Assembly: GCA_035511515.1 (NCBI GenBank)
Contig: DATKFG010000015.1
Location: 1 to 64,000 of the forward strand
DNA: 64,000 nt
Direction of reading: 5' to 3'
From: VBCK01 sp035511515
GTDB lineage: Bacteria; Pseudomonadota; Gammaproteobacteria; Burkholderiales; Burkholderiaceae_F
Shown: one piece after another, positions 28,277 to 36,923 of the stretch
Layout of the letters: each line of letters begins with the position of its first letter
Numbering within the stretch: the first letter of the stretch is position 1
Position numbers and translations under genes: made by a program
The notes under the pieces: model-generated
What the model saw: the letters and a program-made list of their open reading frames with translations, nothing else
What the model was told of the DNA's origin: nothing
Databases searched by the model: none

Positions 28277-29248
28277 ATGCGCCCATCGCGCCTTTCCACC
28301 TTGTTGCCGGTCCTCGCCGCGCTGGCCCTCGCTGCGGCACCGGCCCAGGACGACGCCGACGCCTTTCGTACGCGTCGTATGCCCTACGAGGCGTTTGACC
28401 GGCTGCCGGCCACCCACGTTGCGATTGGCAAAGCGACCTTCGACGTCGCCTTCGCGCCGGGGGCGCTCGAACTGTCGCCGAGCGTCATCATCGAGTGGAT
28501 TGCGACCTCGGGGCGAACCGTCGCCGCTTATTACGGCCGCTTCCCGGTCGACCGCGTGAAGGTGCTGGTCGTACCGGTCGACGGGGCCGGGGTGCGCTCG
28601 GGAACCGCGTTCTCGAATCGGGGCTCGGCGGTGCGCATCGTGCTCGGTCGCGCCGTCACGCAAAAGCAGCTCGCCGACGACTGGATCGTCGTTCACGAGC
28701 TGGTGCACCTCGCATTTCCATCGGTCGCGAGCGAGCATCACTGGATCGAAGAAGGCCTGGCCACGTATATCGAGTCGATTGCGCGCGCGCAGGCTGGTCG
28801 TCTGAGCGCGGAGCAGGTCTGGGGCGATTTCGTGCGGTCGATGCCAAAGGGCCTGCCCGCGGCGGATGATCAGGGCCTGGACCACACGCCGACCTGGGGC
28901 CGCACCTACTGGGGTGGCGCGATGTTCTGCCTCCTTGCCGACGTACAGATCAGGGAGCGCTCGCACAACCGCCTCGGTCTGCAGGATGCGTTGCGCGCCA
29001 TCGTCGCGGCCGGAGGCAACATGGAGGTGGATTGGACGCTGCAGCGCGCGCTGCGCGTGGCCGATGCGGCCATCGGATCGCCGGTCATCGAGGAGCTGTA
29101 CGACCAGATGAAGGCGACCCCGGTGCCCGTCGATCTGCCGCAACTGTGGCAGCGTCTGGGGGTCGAGCTGCGCGGCGACAACGTGTTGTTCGATGATTCC
29201 GCGCCGCTGGCGCCGGTGCGTCGGGCGATCACGGCAGCGCGCGATTGA
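28277..29248 (+). CDS. Exported HExxH zinc peptidase-like protein
   Basis: This 323-residue protein has a signal peptide (LLPVLAALALAAAPAQD). The zinc-binding motif HELVH is at residues 140-144, and a third ligand Glu159 lies in WIEEGLATYIES, the gluzincin arrangement also seen in the M1 and M61 families. The surrounding sequence (DDWIVVHELVHLAFPS, TYWGGAMFCLLAD) is that of a stand-alone peptidase catalytic domain without the M61 PDZ. Residues 30-130 form a beta-rich N-terminal domain. A periplasmic protease role is inferred; no substrate can be named. The next gene follows after 21 bases. Confidence 0.8.
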   Translation: MRPSRLSTLLPVLAALALAAAPAQDDADAFRTRRMPYEAFDRLPATHVAIGKATFDVAFAPGALELSPSVIIEWIATSGRTVAAYYGRFPVDRVKVLVVPVDGAGVRSGTAFSNRGSAVRIVLGRAVTQKQLADDWIVVHELVHLAFPSVASEHHWIEEGLATYIESIARAQAGRLSAEQVWGDFVRSMPKGLPAADDQGLDHTPTWGRTYWGGAMFCLLADVQIRERSHNRLGLQDALRAIVAAGGNMEVDWTLQRALRVADAAIGSPVIEELYDQMKATPVPVDLPQLWQRLGVELRGDNVLFDDSAPLAPVRRAITAARD

Positions 29249-29269
29249 CGGTCAAAGGAACAAACGACG

Positions 29270-29740
29270 ATGTCCCGCGTGGGCCTCATCTCGGACACTC
29301 ACGGTCTACTGCGGCCCGATGCTGTCGAGTTTCTGCGCGGCTGCGATCGCATCATCCATGCGGGCGATATCGGTCATTGCCGGATTCTGGACGAACTCGC
29401 TGCCATGGCGCCGGTCACGGCCGTCCGTGGCAACAACGACCACGGGCCCTGGGCTGAGCGCATCGCCGAGGCCGAGTTTCTGCAGGTCGGCGAGGTGACG
29501 ATCTACGTGATCCACGATCTGAATGAAATCGACATAGATCCCGCTGCGGCCGGGGTCCATGTCGTCGTTTCCGGGCATTCCCACAGGCCATCGGTCGCGC
29601 AACGCGGGGGTGTGGTCTACGTCAATCCCGGCAGCGCGGGGCCACGTCGGTTCCGACTGCCCATCGCCGTAGCGGAACTGATCGTTACCGGCGGCTCCGT
29701 GTCGGCGCGCACGGTCGAGCTCGGTGCCGAGCAGTCTTAG
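29270..29740 (+). CDS. YfcE/MJ0936-type metallophosphoesterase
   Basis: A 156-residue calcineurin-like phosphoesterase. Metal ligands can be seen in order: LISDTHG (Asp9, His11), HAGDIG (Asp33), GNNDH (residues 54-58), IHD and SGHSHRP. It hydrolyses phosphodiesters in vitro in this family; the physiological substrate is usually unknown. The ribosome site AAAGGAACAAACG precedes ATG. Its stop codon overlaps by four bases the 3' end of the convergent DUF2007 gene. Confidence 0.9.
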   Translation: MSRVGLISDTHGLLRPDAVEFLRGCDRIIHAGDIGHCRILDELAAMAPVTAVRGNNDHGPWAERIAEAEFLQVGEVTIYVIHDLNEIDIDPAAAGVHVVVSGHSHRPSVAQRGGVVYVNPGSAGPRRFRLPIAVAELIVTGGSVSARTVELGAEQS

Positions 29741-30192
29741 CCCCTATCGCCCGTATCGTCACCCTCACGGAGCGCCAGCCTTCCCGACTTGACGAGGTCG
29801 ATGATCTGCCTTGCTTCCGCTGCAAATTGCTTTGGAACCAGCAATCGTGCTCCACCCACGGCAATGGACCAGAGCGAGGTCATGCGGTTGATGTTGTCGT
29901 CCACCACGAAGGAGGCAATGCCGTCGCTCTCCAGCCGGGCACGCAGTACCTGCAGCTCCCCGGGCACCAGCGATCGCGCCAGCGTCACAAAGGTCACGGT
30001 CTCCTCCGGGCCGGACGCATCGTCGAGGTCTTCCTTCTTGACTTGCGGGGGTTCAACTCCCCGCCTGGAGAACTCCTGCCGGGCAACCTCCATCGCGTCT
30101 TGCGTCAGGTAACCGTCGGCCCACCGCTGAATGAGTTCCTCGTCGCTCATGTCGCGATAGATTTCGGTCAGACCGGCGCGGGGATCTTCCAT
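29737..30192 (-). CDS. DUF2007 domain protein (putative signal-transducing type)
   Basis: This is a 151-residue cytosolic protein. The N-terminal 60 residues are acidic with a helix-turn segment (MSDEELIQRWADGYLTQDA). Residues 70-140 match the DUF2007 pattern: arms LQVLRARLESDGIASFVVDDN and GGARLLVPKQFAAEA, a small alpha-beta domain related to GlnB-like folds. Similar proteins are common in proteobacteria without assigned function. It is the last gene of a four-gene operon with an HtrA protease, 21 bases after the preceding gene. Confidence 0.75.
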   Translation of the reverse strand: MEDPRAGLTEIYRDMSDEELIQRWADGYLTQDAMEVARQEFSRRGVEPPQVKKEDLDDASGPEETVTFVTLARSLVPGELQVLRARLESDGIASFVVDDNINRMTSLWSIAVGGARLLVPKQFAAEARQIIDLVKSGRLALREGDDTGDRG

Positions 30193-30213
30193 TCCTGCTC
30201 CCCGTGGTGACGG

Positions 30214-30672
30214 TCAGCCGTCCGTGCGCGCCGGGAATTCGAACGTCGCGCGCGCGAGTTTGCCGTGAGTCACGACGACTGACGACTTTTTCAGCGTCCT
30301 GTTCTTCAACGAGGCGATGATCGAATAGCGTCCGGGCGGCAGATCCACCAGAAGGAAGGGTCCGGCCGCCTTGGTGTCGAGCACGGAGCGGCCGCGCGCA
30401 TCGGTGATCCGCACCCTGGCATCGGCCGTGAACTCCTCGGCCCTGCCGGCATGTTCGAGCAGCTCGATCGCAAGACGGTGCCTGCTCATCTGACGCTCGA
30501 ACAGCCGCGCCTCCGCCTTTCCGATCCCTCCGGTCACATACTCCACCGACCCCTGGTGCTGTTCGGCCGGCATTCGCGGGTTGACCGCGGCCGATACCGG
30601 CACTGTCACTGTCACCGTCGCCAGGCCTGCCACTGCCATTGCCGCCGATACCGCTGTCAGTCTGCTGCTCAT
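30214..30672 (-). CDS. Exported small protein with carboxypeptidase-regulatory-like beta domain
   Basis: This 152-residue protein has a signal peptide (LTAVSAAMAVAGLATVTVTV). The C-terminal half (DARVRITDARGRSVLDTKA, VDLPPGRYSIIASLKN) is a beta-sandwich like the regulatory domain of carboxypeptidases or PEGA domains. GGGAG stands seven bases before ATG at 30672, better spaced than for the ATG at 30678. It lies 37 bases downstream of the HtrA gene, so it is probably part of its operon and may bind envelope components. No specific function recognised. Confidence 0.7.
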   Translation of the reverse strand: MSSRLTAVSAAMAVAGLATVTVTVPVSAAVNPRMPAEQHQGSVEYVTGGIGKAEARLFERQMSRHRLAIELLEHAGRAEEFTADARVRITDARGRSVLDTKAAGPFLLVDLPPGRYSIIASLKNRTLKKSSVVVTHGKLARATFEFPARTDG

Positions 30673-30709
30673 TGTCATTCTCCCGCGCTCGATTGCCTGA
30701 ACCACCGGA

Positions 30710-32233
30710 TCAGCCCAGCTTCACCGGAATGAAGATCTTCTGCCCGTCGCGCTCGATCAGCAGCGCGACCGACTTCGGATGTCCGCGCACGACGCTGCGC
30801 ACCTGCTCGACCGAATTGGCCGCACGTCCGTCGATTCCAAGCACGACGTCCCCCGCTTGGATGCCGGCGCGGGCGGCCGGACCGGCGACGTCTTCCACGA
30901 TCAGCCCATGATCGAGCGACCGCTCGGTGCGTTCCTGCCGCGTCAACGGGCGCAACGCCAGCCCCAGTTGTCCGTGCTCGCTGCTGTCCGAGTCGGCCAC
31001 CCGCTGCGAGGCGGCATCGGCCTCGGCCAGCTTGACGCCGATGTTGAGGGTCGATTTTTCGCGCCATACCTTCAGCGTTACCCGGCTGCCGGGTTCGTCC
31101 ATGCCGATCCGGTTAGACAAGTCTCCGGCCCGTTCGATCGGCGATCCGTTCACTTGCGTGATCACGTCGCCCGGCTTCAATCCGGCAGTCGCGGCCGGGC
31201 TGTCCGGATCGACGCTCGAGATCAGCGCGCCGTCGGGGCGGCTCAGACCGAAAGATTCAGCCAGCGCCTGATTCAGATCCTGCACCATCACCCCCAGCCG
31301 CGCGTGGCTGGCATGGCCCTTGGCGACGATCTGGTCCTTGGTGTGCAACGCAACATCGATCGGGATCGCGAACGACAGGCCCTGGTAGCCGCCCGTCTGG
31401 GAGTAGATCTGGGCATTGATGCCGACCACGTTGCCGGCCGCATCGAACAGCGGTCCCCCGGAGTTGCCCGGGTTGACGGCCGCGTCGGTCTGGATGAATG
31501 GAACGTAGGCGTCGCCGGGCAGCGAACGGCCCTTGGCGCTGACGATGCCGGCGGTGGCGCTCTGATCGAACCCGAACGGTGCGCCGATCGCCATCACGTA
31601 GTCACCCACCTGCAGAGCCTTGGGGTCGCCGACTTTCACGCTCGTCAGTCCCGTCGCATTCACGCGCAACACGGCGATATCCGTGGCTGGATCGGCTCCC
31701 AGCACTTTTGCCTTCAGCTCGCGACGGTCGGCCAGCTTGACGGTGACTTCCTGGGCATCGCGTACCACATGCGCATTGGTCAGGATCAGCCCATCGCGGC
31801 TGATGATGAAACCGGAACCCTGACCATGAAATGGCTGCTCGGACGAACGCGGAATGCGCGGCGCGTTCGGCAGGCCGCGGAAGAATTGGAAGAACGGATC
31901 CTCACCCCAGTCGAAATTGGACGAGTCGTCCCCCCCGACCTTGACCTTGCGGGTGCCTTCGACCGTGACTCCGACCACCGCCGGACCCCATTGCCGCACG
32001 ATGGCCCGGTAGTTCGGCGCCTGCCCTGGGGTCAGCGCAGGCGCTGCACTGGTCTCGGCAGCGACCTGCTCGGCCGGCTGCGGCGCGTCGGATTGGGCCG
32101 CCGCCGTGCTGCCCTTGTGTTCCAGGAAGTCGAGGATACCGGCGTGGCTGGGCGAATACGCCGTCAGGCCGACAATCGATACCCCTACCACCGCGGCAGC
32201 AGCGAGCAGCCGATTGCGTGACTTAAATTTCAT
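30710..32233 (-). CDS. Periplasmic serine protease, HtrA/DegQ/MucD family
   Basis: This 507-residue protein starts MKFKSRNRLLAAAAVVGVS (signal peptide), preceded by a GAGGACTTG ribosome site; an upstream ATG would add 15 residues. The trypsin-like domain has the triad His155 (LTNAHVVRD), Asp185 (PATDIAVLR) and Ser258 (PGNSGGPLF). Two PDZ domains follow at about residues 300-395 and 410-500. HtrA proteases degrade or refold misfolded envelope proteins. A Ser/Gly/Asp-rich insert (RKVKVGGDDSSNFDWGE) precedes the protease core. It is the second gene of an operon that starts with the exported coiled-coil protein. Confidence 0.93.
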   Translation of the reverse strand: MKFKSRNRLLAAAAVVGVSIVGLTAYSPSHAGILDFLEHKGSTAAAQSDAPQPAEQVAAETSAAPALTPGQAPNYRAIVRQWGPAVVGVTVEGTRKVKVGGDDSSNFDWGEDPFFQFFRGLPNAPRIPRSSEQPFHGQGSGFIISRDGLILTNAHVVRDAQEVTVKLADRRELKAKVLGADPATDIAVLRVNATGLTSVKVGDPKALQVGDYVMAIGAPFGFDQSATAGIVSAKGRSLPGDAYVPFIQTDAAVNPGNSGGPLFDAAGNVVGINAQIYSQTGGYQGLSFAIPIDVALHTKDQIVAKGHASHARLGVMVQDLNQALAESFGLSRPDGALISSVDPDSPAATAGLKPGDVITQVNGSPIERAGDLSNRIGMDEPGSRVTLKVWREKSTLNIGVKLAEADAASQRVADSDSSEHGQLGLALRPLTRQERTERSLDHGLIVEDVAGPAARAGIQAGDVVLGIDGRAANSVEQVRSVVRGHPKSVALLIERDGQKIFIPVKLG

Positions 32234-32279
32234 TTGCAAGTCCTCGTAGTGGTGATTTCTGAAAAAAGCGATGCCCAAA

Positions 32280-32885
32280 TCAGGGCCACGCCGAATCGAA
32301 GTCCAACGGCCACGACAAAGGCTCCCGGTTGATCAGGTCGATCGGACTTGGGCGCGGCGTCTGGGGTTCGGCGACGTGGGCCTGGCGGCGGCTGGTGCCG
32401 ACGATGATCGTGTTCGGCAGCCGCCCCATCTCGGGCGCCTGCCGTTGCAACTCCTGCGCCTGCGTAGCCAGCCTGGCCAGCAGCCGCCGGCTCGGAACCA
32501 GCGGGCCGAAGCTCTCTCCGCCAGGCCCCACCAGTGTCCCAAGCTGTGCGGTCGTCCGCTCCATGGCCTGATCCAGATCCTGCAGCAACTGGACGGTGCG
32601 CTCGCGCTGCGCTCCCTTCAGCCGGCTTGCCGCGGCGCTCAGATCGTCGTGCGCCCGTTGCAGCAAGGCGATTTCCCGCGCATCGCTGGCGAAGTCCGCT
32701 TGCAGCGCCGCTTGCTCCAGCGCGTGCACGGCGTCGGCGATGCTGTCCTGCGCCCCATCGCCGCCCTCGGCGCCAGGCACGGGCGCCGATTCGACGTCTT
32801 GCGCCCGCGCCACTTCAGCGCACACCGGCCACGCCAGCAGCGCCGAAATCAGCGCGAACACCAATCGATTCCGCCCCGGTTGCAT
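32280..32885 (-). CDS. Exported helical protein upstream of HtrA
   Basis: The start at 32885 gives 201 residues with a clear signal peptide (MQPGRNRLVFALISALLAWPVCAE). Upstream in-frame codons run through the divergent intergenic region and are not used. The mature part is mostly helical and Gln/Ala/Arg-rich with heptad-like spacing at about residues 55-140 (VHALEQAALQADFASDARE). Homologues are not recognised. It is 46 bases from the HtrA start, so it may be a substrate or adaptor of that protease, though this is only suggested by position. Confidence 0.65.
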   Translation of the reverse strand: MQPGRNRLVFALISALLAWPVCAEVARAQDVESAPVPGAEGGDGAQDSIADAVHALEQAALQADFASDAREIALLQRAHDDLSAAASRLKGAQRERTVQLLQDLDQAMERTTAQLGTLVGPGGESFGPLVPSRRLLARLATQAQELQRQAPEMGRLPNTIIVGTSRRQAHVAEPQTPRPSPIDLINREPLSWPLDFDSAWP

Positions 32886-32900
32886 CTGGTTACGCTCCCT

Positions 32901-32918
32901 ACAAGTGCTGACACTTGT
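32901..32918. promoter_or_regulatory. Candidate operator upstream of the HtrA operon
   Basis: ACAAGTG, four bases, CACTTGT: a perfect 7-base inverted repeat starting 16 bases before the first gene of the HtrA operon and 95 bases before the divergent small exported protein. A dimeric repressor or activator site is plausible; the symmetry is seen, the role is inferred. Confidence 0.4.
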
Positions 32919-33012
32919 TGCGGTGATGGGTTGGACGACACGTGCGAAAATTAGGTGTTCGAAGTTAGGAACGAGTGAAGCGACGATTAAGCGAGAGTTA
33001 AGGAGGTATCGA

Positions 33013-33360
33013 ATGAACCGCCTCTTGAAGATCGTTCTGGCGATCGCCGTTGCGGCGGGCGGCTTGGCAGCCTCAGCCACGGCAGGCGCGTACTGGCACG
33101 GACGGGTCGGAGTCTGGATCGGGCCGGGTCCGTTTTGGTGGGGCCCGCCGTACTACTACCCGTATTACTACCCGCCGGTGGTGAGCGAACCTGTTTACGT
33201 GCAGCCGAACCCGGTGGTCCAGGTGCCGGCGCCGCCTATGTACTGGTACTACTGCCCGCAGTCCACCGCCTATTACCCATATGTCTCGGAATGCCCGGGC
33301 GGCTGGCAGCAGGTGGCGCCACAACCTCCGGCCCCGCCCGCCGCGTCCCCACCCCACTAG
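33013..33360 (+). CDS. Exported Tyr/Pro-rich protein with YWYYC...CP motif (copy 2)
   Basis: This 115-residue protein follows a perfect AGGAGG ribosome site. It has a signal peptide (KIVLAIAVAAGGLAASATAG), then a Trp/Tyr/Pro-rich stretch (PYYYPYYYPPV), and the shared C-terminal motif YWYYC, five residues, YYPYV, two residues, CP and Trp. It is the shortest of three paralogues in the window, so it shows the minimal unit: signal, aromatic spacer, two-cysteine motif. It is transcribed divergently from the HtrA operon. An envelope protein is likely; role unknown. Confidence 0.8.
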   Translation: MNRLLKIVLAIAVAAGGLAASATAGAYWHGRVGVWIGPGPFWWGPPYYYPYYYPPVVSEPVYVQPNPVVQVPAPPMYWYYCPQSTAYYPYVSECPGGWQQVAPQPPAPPAASPPH

Positions 33361-33420
33361 CCGCGCCGGCCGCGTGTCAGAATGCACGCGGATCGACAGC
33401 TGGGTGGCGGGACCGCGGCG

Positions 33421-34407
33421 ATGACATCATCGGATCAATCGCAAGTCCAGCGGGTCGTACGCGGTGGCAGCTGGAGCACGTACGAACGCGATCTGCGATC
33501 GAGCAATCGGGACGCGGATGGAGCCGCTGAGCGGCGCGACGACACCGGTTTTCGGGTCGTGCTGCTCGAAACGCCCGAGTCCGGCCCGTCCGCGTTCGTC
33601 GAGCAGGGGCAAGACGATTGCGGCCGCTATGCCGACATCGAGCTCGCAACGCTGAGGTTGCGCTTGCGCTGGATCGCGCCGGGCAGTTTCCAGATGGGCA
33701 TCGAGCAATGCGATGACTGGTCGTGCCGCAACGAGTTGCCCAAACACCGTGTCACGTTCGATCGCGGTTTCTGGATAGCCGAACACGAGACCACGCGCGC
33801 AATGTACCGCCAGGTGATGGGCGAAGATCCGAGCCATTTTGCCGACGGCGATCCCCAGTGCCCGGTCGAGTCGGTGTCGTGGTACGAAGCGCAGGAATTC
33901 TGTCGGCGGGTCAACCAGCAGGTGCGCGGCGTACAGATCGGCCTGCCGAGCGAAGCGCAGCGCGAGTACGCCGGTCGATCCGGCACCACCACCGAGTTCT
34001 GCACCGGAACGGCCATCACGCCGGAACAGGCCAATTACAACCGTTACGTCGGCCGTCCGGTACCCGTGAAAACCTATCCACCCAACGCCTGGGGCCTTTA
34101 TAACGCGCACGGCAACGTCTGGGAGTGGACCGCCGACGAGTACCACGACACGTTCGAGGGCGCGCCCGCCGATGGCAGCGCCTGGGTCGGCGGCCCGGAA
34201 TCGGTCAGCGCGGGCCGCCTCCAATCGCCCGCCGTACTGGCGCAGGTCCAGGAGCAGTCCCTGCAGGACGGCAGCGTCGCCTACAGCGTCGTGCTGCGGG
34301 TCGATTCGACGCCGAAGCGGTACGTGACGCTCGGAGTGGTCGACGCGGACCAGGCGTATCGGATCGCCGATACGATCAACGAGGGGGCTGTTCGGCTGCT
34401 GGACTGA
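33421..34407 (+). CDS. SUMF1/FGE-like protein with circularly permuted domain order
   Basis: This 328-residue protein, with no signal peptide, belongs to the formylglycine-generating-enzyme/EgtB fold group. The usual core reads from residue 80 on: GSFQMGIEQC, PKHRVTFDRGFWIAEHE, PVESVSWYEAQEFCRRV, GLPSEAQREYAGRSG, NAWGLYNAHGNVWEW (231-236 end). In normal family members a C-terminal RGGSW...GFR segment follows. Here RVVRGGSW and DDTGFRVVL stand at residues 12-47, before the core, and after the core comes an unrelated 80-residue tail. The catalytic cysteines of true FGE are absent from the RGGSW segment, so sulfatase activation is unlikely. An alternative start at 33382 adds 13 residues. Confidence 0.8.
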   Translation: MTSSDQSQVQRVVRGGSWSTYERDLRSSNRDADGAAERRDDTGFRVVLLETPESGPSAFVEQGQDDCGRYADIELATLRLRLRWIAPGSFQMGIEQCDDWSCRNELPKHRVTFDRGFWIAEHETTRAMYRQVMGEDPSHFADGDPQCPVESVSWYEAQEFCRRVNQQVRGVQIGLPSEAQREYAGRSGTTTEFCTGTAITPEQANYNRYVGRPVPVKTYPPNAWGLYNAHGNVWEWTADEYHDTFEGAPADGSAWVGGPESVSAGRLQSPAVLAQVQEQSLQDGSVAYSVVLRVDSTPKRYVTLGVVDADQAYRIADTINEGAVRLLD

Positions 34408-34831
34408 TGCTCGTGTCGAGCGCGGGCGGGCGGCGAGCAACCTGCGCTGCGGCACGCTGCATCGCGCGCTTGATCGCGGGCGCGAGACGCCGTAACCGGC
34501 TCTTGGGCACATAGTCCCAGGCACCGACCTCGACCATCACCGAGGCCTTGACTTCGCCAATGGTGCCGGAAACCAGAATCAGCGGCAGGTCTGGATAATG
34601 GTGCAGGAAGCGCCTGAGCGTGTCCGTAAAGTACATGCCCGGCACCGCATAGTCGGACAGCACCAGGTCCCACCGTTTCTGAGCCAGCGCCGCGGTCAGC
34701 GCTTCGCTGGAATCGACCCGCTCGCATTGCCCGACCAGGCCGGCGAGGCGCAGGGTGCGCTCGATCAGCAGGAAATCGGACTCGGTGTCCTCGATGCACA
34801 GCACGTTCAAGGGGCCGAGGTCCATGGGCAC
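34376..34831 (-). CDS. Single-domain response regulator (REC)
   Basis: A 151-residue protein with receiver domain: acidic pair in CIEDTESDF, phospho-acceptor Asp60 (LVLSDYAVPG), LVSGTIGE at the Thr/Ser switch and Lys in DYVPKSRLRR. The domain closely resembles the receiver of the neighbouring REC-PAS-GGDEF-EAL protein (same SDY, LVSGxIGE and LxPAI motifs), so the two are probably duplicates. A Pro-rich tail of 25 residues follows. It is the last gene of a signalling operon, seven bases after the previous one. Its 3' end overlaps the convergent FGE-like gene by 32 bases. Confidence 0.9.
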   Translation of the reverse strand: MPMDLGPLNVLCIEDTESDFLLIERTLRLAGLVGQCERVDSSEALTAALAQKRWDLVLSDYAVPGMYFTDTLRRFLHHYPDLPLILVSGTIGEVKASVMVEVGAWDYVPKSRLRRLAPAIKRAMQRAAAQVARRPPALDTSISPAAEQPPR

Positions 34832-34838
34832 CGGGCGA

Positions 34839-36911
34839 TCAGGCAGCCGGATCGAGCGCCGACATCAATTTGACGTCGGAAGCGGGCGTGGCCCGCCCGA
34901 AGTAGTAGCCCTGCAAGGCATCGACACCCATGTCGCGCAGCACGTGAACCTGCGAGTCCTGCTCGACGCCTTCAGCCACCGTCTTCAGCCGCATCGCTTT
35001 CGCCAGGGTCACGACCGCCTGCACGATGGCCCTGTCCTGTGACTCCATCGCAATCTCGTCTACGAAGGACTGCGCGATCTTCAGCGAATTGATCGGATAG
35101 CGCTTCAGGTCACTCAGAGACGAATAACCGGATCCGAAGTCGTCGACCGCGATCCGAACGCCCAACCCGCGCAGGTCGTGCAACAGCTTCATCGTGGCCG
35201 CGGTCGGTTCCACCAGCAGGCTTTCGGTCAGCTCGAGCACCAGACAGTTCGGCGGCAGACTGGAATCCTGAAGTGACGCCTTCACGCGCTCCAGCAGGTT
35301 GTCCTGGCCAAACTGCCTGGCCGACAGGTTCACCGAGACGGAACCGCGGTAGCCGCGCTTGCGCCAGGACATGCACTGTGCGCAAGCCGCCCTCAGAACC
35401 CAGTCGCCGATCGGAATGATCAGCCCCGTTTCCTCCGCGATCCCCAGAAACGTGTCGGGACTGAGCAGTCCGCGTTGCGGATGACTCCAGCGCAGCAGGG
35501 CCTCGTAACCGCTGACCTGTCCGGTGCTGCTCTCGACCTGCGGCTGGTAGTAAACGCAAAGCTCCTGCCGACCGAGTGCCTCGCGCAGATCCGAGTCGAT
35601 GCGGAACCGATCGCGCGCCTGCACGTCCATCTCGGCCGAGAAGAAACGGTACGTCGAGCGGCCTGCCGATTTGGCGTGGTACATGGCCAGATCGGCATTG
35701 GTCAGCAGCGACGGAGCCTCGCGTCCGTCCTTCGGAAACAGGGTGACGCCGATGCTGGCCGACATTCGCAAGCGGTTTCCTTCGAGCTGCAACGGCTCGG
35801 CGATGGCCGCACTGATCCCCGCCACCACGCGCACTACGCCATCGACGCCGCCGGCTTCGGGCAGCAGAACCACGAATTCGTCCCCGCTCAGCCGCGCCAC
35901 CGTGTCGCTGGCGCGCACGTTGCTCACGATGCGCCGCGATACCTCGATCAGGACCCGGTCGCCGATCGCGTGCCCGAGCGAATCGTTGATGTGCTTGAAG
36001 TGGTCCAGGTCCACGAACAGCACGGCCACGCAGCGCTCGGTTCGTTGCGCCTGCGCGATGGCCTGGTGCATACGGTCCGCCAGCAGGCTCCGATTGGGCA
36101 GGTCGGTGAGCGGGTCGTGGTGGGCCAGATGCTCGATGCGGGCCTGTGCGGCCTTGCGCTCGCTGATGTCGGTCAGCACGCCCACGTAGTGCGTGATTTT
36201 CCCCTGCGGGTCGCGCACCGACGCCATGTTGAACCAGGCCGGGTAGGTGTCCCCGTCGCAGCGACGGTTGCAGACCTCGCCATTCCAGCTTCCGTTGTCC
36301 TGCACGCACGCCCACATTCTTCCGTAAGCGCCGCTATCGTGGCGATCGGCGCCGAGCACGCTCAGATCCTTGCCCACGATCTGCGTGGGCGCGTGCCCGG
36401 TGATCTCGCTGAAGGCCCGGTTCACCGACATGATCCGGTGCTCGGCGTCGGCCACCATGATGCCCTCGAGCGTGTTTTCGAAGGCGACCGCCGCCAGGTG
36501 CATCTGTTCCTCGGCGAAGCGCCGCGCCGTCTGCTGGACAACCTCGCGCAGTCCGCGCTCGATCGCGGGCACCAGCCGGGCCAGGCGGTCTTTCAGAACG
36601 ACGTCCCAGACGCCCTGCTTGAGCAGCTCGACGGCGGCTTCCTCGCCGATCTTGCCGGACACCAGGATGATCGGCAGGCCGGGCGCCAATGCCTGGATCT
36701 GTGCCAGGCTGTCCTTCAGCTGCAGGCCTGGAACGACATAGTCCGACAGGACGATGTCGACCCCGCCGCGCAGCAGCACGCCGACCAGCTCTTCCAGGCT
36801 GGCGACTCGCACGCACTCGGCGGCCAGCCGTTGCTGCCGCAAGTGCCGGTCGATCAGGCGGAAGTCGGCCTCGCGGTCCTCGATGACGAGGACCCTCAGC
36901 GCAGCTGCCAT
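34839..36911 (-). CDS. REC-PAS-GGDEF-EAL response regulator (cyclic-di-GMP turnover)
   Basis: This 690-residue cytosolic protein begins with a receiver with Asp57 (LSDYVVPG), followed by a PAS domain with PAC at about 138-255 (FENTLEGIMVADAEHRIMSV). The GGDEF domain at about 265-425 has a degenerate SGDEF (342-346). The EAL domain (440-685) is intact: YEALLRW (Glu470), ELTESLLVE, DDFGSGYSS and VAEGVEQ. It is probably a phosphodiesterase whose GGDEF part may be regulatory, though SGDEF cyclases exist. Phosphorylation by the histidine kinase of the same operon could control it. It lies 12 bases after the CheY-like gene. Confidence 0.92.
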   Translation of the reverse strand: MAAALRVLVIEDREADFRLIDRHLRQQRLAAECVRVASLEELVGVLLRGGVDIVLSDYVVPGLQLKDSLAQIQALAPGLPIILVSGKIGEEAAVELLKQGVWDVVLKDRLARLVPAIERGLREVVQQTARRFAEEQMHLAAVAFENTLEGIMVADAEHRIMSVNRAFSEITGHAPTQIVGKDLSVLGADRHDSGAYGRMWACVQDNGSWNGEVCNRRCDGDTYPAWFNMASVRDPQGKITHYVGVLTDISERKAAQARIEHLAHHDPLTDLPNRSLLADRMHQAIAQAQRTERCVAVLFVDLDHFKHINDSLGHAIGDRVLIEVSRRIVSNVRASDTVARLSGDEFVVLLPEAGGVDGVVRVVAGISAAIAEPLQLEGNRLRMSASIGVTLFPKDGREAPSLLTNADLAMYHAKSAGRSTYRFFSAEMDVQARDRFRIDSDLREALGRQELCVYYQPQVESSTGQVSGYEALLRWSHPQRGLLSPDTFLGIAEETGLIIPIGDWVLRAACAQCMSWRKRGYRGSVSVNLSARQFGQDNLLERVKASLQDSSLPPNCLVLELTESLLVEPTAATMKLLHDLRGLGVRIAVDDFGSGYSSLSDLKRYPINSLKIAQSFVDEIAMESQDRAIVQAVVTLAKAMRLKTVAEGVEQDSQVHVLRDMGVDALQGYYFGRATPASDVKLMSALDPAA

Positions 36912-36923
36912 GCCGGCTCTCCG

